Shown here: one piece after another, positions 19,501 through 21,846 of the stretch
How positions within the stretch are numbered: the stretch's first letter is position 1
How the letters are laid out: every line of letters starts with the position of its first letter
Origin: CAZMLC01 sp964567125
GTDB lineage: Bacteria > Verrucomicrobiota > Kiritimatiellia > RFP12 > UBA1067
Reading direction: 5' to 3'
NCBI GenBank assembly: GCA_964567125.1
Contig: CAZMLC010000050.1
Span: forward strand, 1-21,846
DNA length: 21,846 nucleotides
Made by a program: the position numbers and the translations under genes
Notes under the pieces: model-generated
What the model was told of the DNA's origin: nothing
Database searches by the model: none
Seen by the model: the letters and a program-made list of their open reading frames with translations, nothing else

Positions 19501-19875
19501 GATGCGTGGAACCTTCCGCTCCCGGGCGGCTATCTGACCGGCTTTATCGATCTGCTCTATCGCCACAAAGGGCGTTACTATATCATCGATTGGAAGTCGA
19601 ACTGGCTCAAGGGCTCGCTGGAACGTTTTTCACACGAAGGTCTCCGCGAAGAGATGACGCTGCATGGCTACTGGCTACAGTATCTGATCTACACCGTCGC
19701 AGTGCATCACTACCTCCGTTTGCGTGTGCCGGAATATGACTACGATACCCATTTCGGCGGCGTGCACTATCTCTTTTTGCGCGGGTTTGACCATGCGACG
19801 CACGGCCTCTTCTCAGACCGTCCGCCCAAAGCACTGATCGAAGCGCTGTCACCCCTTCTCGGAGCCTTTGCATGA
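16585..19875 (+). CDS. recB: RecBCD exonuclease V, RecB subunit (SF1A helicase and nuclease)
   Basis: RecB is the 3'-5' helicase motor and the only nuclease of RecBCD, processing double-strand breaks for RecA loading and degrading linear DNA. The 1096 residues are somewhat short of the 1180 of E. coli. Helicase motifs in order: Walker A SAGTGKT at 29-35, TFTKAATKELRERL, DEFQDTDPIQWG from D290, VGDPKQAIYRFR with D319, YTSKGLEFP with K663, and VALTRAVHR with R726. After a proline- and serine-rich linker (about 790-845) comes the nuclease domain: GTCWHAIFE with H862, GFIDLLY with D989, and IIDWKSNWL with D1002 and K1004. The D-13-D-2-K spacing equals that of E. coli D1067, D1080 and K1082, so nuclease activity is expected. 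The start is coupled to the recC stop, and the stop overlaps the recD start (ATGA), so subunits are probably made in equal amounts by translational coupling. Confidence 0.97.
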   Translation: MSPRLIKNLAEHLLTNDFNMHGMNLVAASAGTGKTFSIQTLYLRLVLLEKLSVRQILVVTFTKAATKELRERLQHILRATLDALDGKLTAPEERIVTLLALVEDREQARSIIQQALLDFDLAAIFTIHGFCQRMLARFAFETGQYFNAETTEDARVEIQRACHDWWRKNIYPLDATRAEKMLFAPSVTLDTLIDLTTKRIQKSDARWVPTPIRFGDIDWSADLTDPSYALQIVNGMAEEIADTYRQQRPHGLTSSFDDFLLNLRDALRNEERGPQLCATLRREFRAAMIDEFQDTDPIQWGIFETLFADQTIPCFLVGDPKQAIYRFRNGDIQTYLAATQKITATYALLRNYRSESRIIDAVNQLFIDRQAATFQHERITYDTPLEAAGKPREKALLVNNEIDHRPFKIWTIPHRGTQWRLPGAESETMQFAYALCARGIANLLTDPTITIAGACVRPGDIAVLVMTHDEANAIAAQLKALRIPVVQQGTGNVWSTPEAQQLALFLEAILNPQALSTVRRALLAPWIGLTEAHIDALNSGQRCTVELGGIPRVWALQDWVVFFEEQLTLWRTHGFPALFQSLLHAFSLPARFAATVDGLRSHTNLTQCGELLHQAILAESRAPEVALQWVKEQINNPASSDDAKLRQDSDDDAVKVMTVYTSKGLEFPIVFAPTLLRMAAASQNRVYFEYHADDQLMLSTDAKDKQAETLEVNQEALRKIYVALTRAVHRTVLFALELRTGKEPLNPLGELLGNLADPDAFAERFGADPALAVTAFPELPEPLPYTPVSAPQLQPPPRVPIIDRSQGHSSFSALSPKQGETVGESSSVDHDEGAHAQNVPPLFEPDSIFAFPAGASTGTCWHAIFETLDFAASPEALRKHVEQHLDAFGFLTNPAERDARLAVTQRMVQRVLATPLANFVGTETHCLTEIPACDKLVEWEFNFSAPHTQRTTQAIRALLLNEPAYRPFVDALDAWNLPLPGGYLTGFIDLLYRHKGRYYIIDWKSNWLKGSLERFSHEGLREEMTLHGYWLQYLIYTVAVHHYLRLRVPEYDYDTHFGGVHYLFLRGFDHATHGLFSDRPPKALIEALSPLLGAFA

Positions 19876-21650
19876 ACGCGCACCTTCGACATATTCAGGA
19901 CACCACGCAGCTTTTCTCCGACCTCGATCTGCAGATGGTCGAACTGGTGGAACGCATGACCACGTGCACGGATTTCCCGTTGCAGCTCGCCGTTGCCTTT
20001 GCCTCACAGGCGCTTGACCAGGGCAATGTCTGCGCGGACTTGCACGCCCTCTCCGGACAATCCTGGCAGACGCTGCTGGATCGCGGCGATGCCGCCTTGC
20101 GCGCTGCCTGCGCATCTCTGCCGCCGACACCGGCGCTGGATGTCTGGTGTGCGGCACTCACCACGCCGCACGCACGCATCGTCATCGGCGATGTTGCCAA
20201 TTCCTCGACGCTTTTTGTTTTTCATAATGCAAAACTCTATCTGCGCCGCTACTGGACCTATGAACGCAGCGTGGAAGCTGCGCTGCTGCGCCTTCATCGG
20301 CCGCTCGCGATTGAGGCCCCGCTCGAACCGCTGCTCGACCGCTATTTCAAAAACGCAAGTGCTCTGCAACGTGAGGCAGCCCGCGCGGCTGCCACGCGGC
20401 AACTGACCATCCTGAGCGGCGGCCCGGGGACGGGGAAGACGTATACGCTAGCCCGCATTGTGGCCATGCTCGCCGAAAGCTGCAAAGGCGGGTTCAACGT
20501 GGCGATCGCCACACCTACAGGGAAAGCGGCTTCACGCGCAATCGAAAGCATCCAGAAGGCGAAACACGAACTGCGCGACGAGGGCGTGAGCGAAACGATC
20601 TTGCAGGCGATTCCTGAAACCGCCACCACGATCCAGCGCCTGCTGGGAGCGCAGCATCACTCCGCTTATTTCAAACATACCGCGGAGAACCCGCTCGCGG
20701 CGGATCTGGTGGTCATCGATGAAACCAGCATGGTGGATCTGCCGCTCATGGCCAAGCTCCTGGAGGCCCTGCCGCCGACATGCCGTCTGCTGCTTGTGGG
20801 CGATAGTGAACAGCTCGCTTCCGTCGCACCTGGCCGCATCTATGGCGACCTTTGCGCCGCAGCGACCCCGGGAGGTCCGCTCGCCGGCACGCTGACGCAA
20901 CTCACCGAGAGCCGGCGCTTCCCGCCAGACTCCGCCATCGGGAAGCTCAGCACTGCGCTCCGCTCGACCCCGGAGAAAGCATGGAACATGCTGCAAACCG
21001 TGCAGGGAGAACATCTGCATGTGCACGATGCTGCGCACTTTGACGACGACGCGTTCCCGCGCCTCGTGCGCGACGCCTTTAATGTTTTCCTACAGACGAA
21101 CGATCCCGCCACGGCTTTGCAGGCTTCTGAAACCTTCCGCGTACTCTGCGCGCTGCGCAAGGGGCCCTTCGGCATCGAGCAAGTCAATGCGCGCATCGAG
21201 ACGCTGCTGACCGGACATCACGGCTTTGCACCGCAAGGACGCTTCTACGATCACCAGCTGATTCTGATTACCGCCAACACGCCGTCGCTCAATCTGACCA
21301 ACGGCGATATCGGCGTGGTCTTGCGCGCGCCTGACAGCAACGCCTTACAGGCCTGGTTTAAAGGATCCGAAACCGTCCACAGCGTGCCCGTCAATCTGCT
21401 GCCGCCCTTTGAGACAGCCTTTGCCATGACCATCCACAAGGCGCAAGGTTCAGAGTTTCCCGTGATCGCCATGATCTTACCGGCGGACGGTCATTCGCCG
21501 CTGCTGACGCGTGAACTGCTCTACACCGGCATTACCCGCACCGCCATCCGCAACACCTGCGGCGCACTCCACCTCTGGTGTACGCAGACCAGCTTTAACG
21601 CCGCGGCACATCGCCAAACCGAACGGACAACAGGGCTGTTTAACGCGTGA
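19872..21650 (+). CDS. recD: RecBCD exonuclease V, RecD subunit (SF1B helicase)
   Basis: RecD is the 5'-3' helicase of RecBCD and gives the complex its high speed and, before Chi, its nuclease control. The 592 residues compare with 608 in E. coli. The N-terminal domain, which contacts RecC in known complexes, includes the family stretch KLYLRRYWTYE (about 121-131). Helicase motifs follow: Walker A GGPGTGKT at 183-190, TPTGKAASRA near 214, Walker B VVIDETSMVD with DETSM at 283-287, LLVGDSEQLASVAPG near 306, then C-terminal FAMTIHKAQGSEF and LLYTGITRT. The position behind recB with an ATGA overlap and the shorter N-terminal domain separate it from stand-alone RecD2. Stop TGA 21648-21650; no other gene follows before the window ends. 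Confidence 0.96.
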   Translation: MNAHLRHIQDTTQLFSDLDLQMVELVERMTTCTDFPLQLAVAFASQALDQGNVCADLHALSGQSWQTLLDRGDAALRAACASLPPTPALDVWCAALTTPHARIVIGDVANSSTLFVFHNAKLYLRRYWTYERSVEAALLRLHRPLAIEAPLEPLLDRYFKNASALQREAARAAATRQLTILSGGPGTGKTYTLARIVAMLAESCKGGFNVAIATPTGKAASRAIESIQKAKHELRDEGVSETILQAIPETATTIQRLLGAQHHSAYFKHTAENPLAADLVVIDETSMVDLPLMAKLLEALPPTCRLLLVGDSEQLASVAPGRIYGDLCAAATPGGPLAGTLTQLTESRRFPPDSAIGKLSTALRSTPEKAWNMLQTVQGEHLHVHDAAHFDDDAFPRLVRDAFNVFLQTNDPATALQASETFRVLCALRKGPFGIEQVNARIETLLTGHHGFAPQGRFYDHQLILITANTPSLNLTNGDIGVVLRAPDSNALQAWFKGSETVHSVPVNLLPPFETAFAMTIHKAQGSEFPVIAMILPADGHSPLLTRELLYTGITRTAIRNTCGALHLWCTQTSFNAAAHRQTERTTGLFNA

Positions 21651-21684
21651 ACCAGAATTCGCGAGACTGGATTCGTCTCCGTAT

Positions 21685-21750
21685 TTTGCCACAACGAACA
21701 CACATAACAATTTCACACACCACTTACAAAACCTTTGTGTTCTCTGTGGC
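21685..21750 (+). repeat. Inverted-repeat element, copy 1, downstream of recD
   Basis: GCCACAACGAACACA (21688-21702) and TGTGTTCTCTGTGGC (21736-21750) pair over 15 bp with two mismatches around a 33-nt loop. It lies 37 nt after the recD stop and could act as a transcript end or be one copy of a dispersed intergenic repeat. There is no U-run of terminator type, only TAAAAA on the coding strand. Confidence 0.6.
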
Positions 21751-21779
21751 TAAAAACACGATCCAGCGCACAGCTATTC

Positions 21780-21846
21780 TTTGCCACAAAGAACACAGAG
21801 CACACAAAACGGTTCTCACTCCGCCTACAAAACCTCTATGGCTTTT
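21780..21846 (+). repeat. Inverted-repeat element, copy 2, running to the window edge
   Basis: Begins TTTGCCACAAAGAACACAGAG, matching the left arm of copy 1 with small changes, and carries CTACAAAACCTCTATGGC (21825-21842), matching TTACAAAACCTTTGTG of copy 1. Spacing between the shared blocks is similar in the two copies, which supports a repeat unit of about 66 bp. Further copies may follow beyond the window. Confidence 0.55.

Noticed and set aside
13104..21650. Novel anti-phage island built around the helicase-nuclease genes
   Set aside because: All three genes match canonical RecC, RecB and RecD in order and motifs, and no toxin, sensor or recombinase gene adjoins them.
21651..21846. CRISPR array downstream of recD
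   Set aside because: Only two imperfect units with internal palindromes, variable arms and a single short spacer; no cas gene is nearby.

Overview
The window looks like a scaffold from a metagenome-assembled genome of an anaerobic bacterium. It has moderately high GC, three runs of exactly 100 N, an oxygen-sensitive ferredoxin-dependent 2-oxoacid oxidoreductase, and very large secreted proteins built from autotransporter-associated beta-strand repeats mixed with PA14-like and laminin-G-like (LamG) domains. That mix is typical of the Planctomycetes-Verrucomicrobia-Chlamydiae group, particularly Kiritimatiellota/Verrucomicrobiota. This placement is an inference from gene content, not a phylogenetic result.

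Layout. (1) 1-1688, minus: iorA, the large subunit of indolepyruvate:ferredoxin oxidoreductase, cut by the left edge just after its first 4Fe-4S motif, with a near-consensus promoter behind it. (2) 1962-7855, plus: a giant secreted modular beta-solenoid protein (gene A), divergent from iorA, with a PA14-like domain and a tandemly duplicated unnamed module; its 3' end is lost in an N gap. (3) 7956-8519, minus: a LamG-like secreted protein remnant, frame-broken near its N-terminus and cut by the same gap. (4) 8706-13088, plus: a second giant beta-solenoid protein (gene B), interrupted by a second N gap. (5) 13104-21650, plus: recC-recB-recD, a complete RecBCD helicase-nuclease operon with ATGA stop/start overlaps. 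(6) 21651-21846: two copies of an internally inverted repeat of about 66 bp behind recD.

How the genes relate. RecC, RecB and RecD form one double-strand-break repair and DNA-degradation machine, and every catalytic motif I looked for is present. The surface or secreted proteins form a separate theme of adhesion or glycan contact outside the cell. IorA belongs to anaerobic aromatic amino-acid metabolism. recC starts only 15 nt after the stop of gene B, with no visible terminator between them.

Assembly caveats. The third gap, inside recC, is an artefact: the same 55 bp lies on both sides of it, and merging the copies restores a normal RecC. The other two gaps have no such overlap, so their sizes are unknown. 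I found no CRISPR array, tRNA, rRNA, transposase, phage gene or convincing new defence system.
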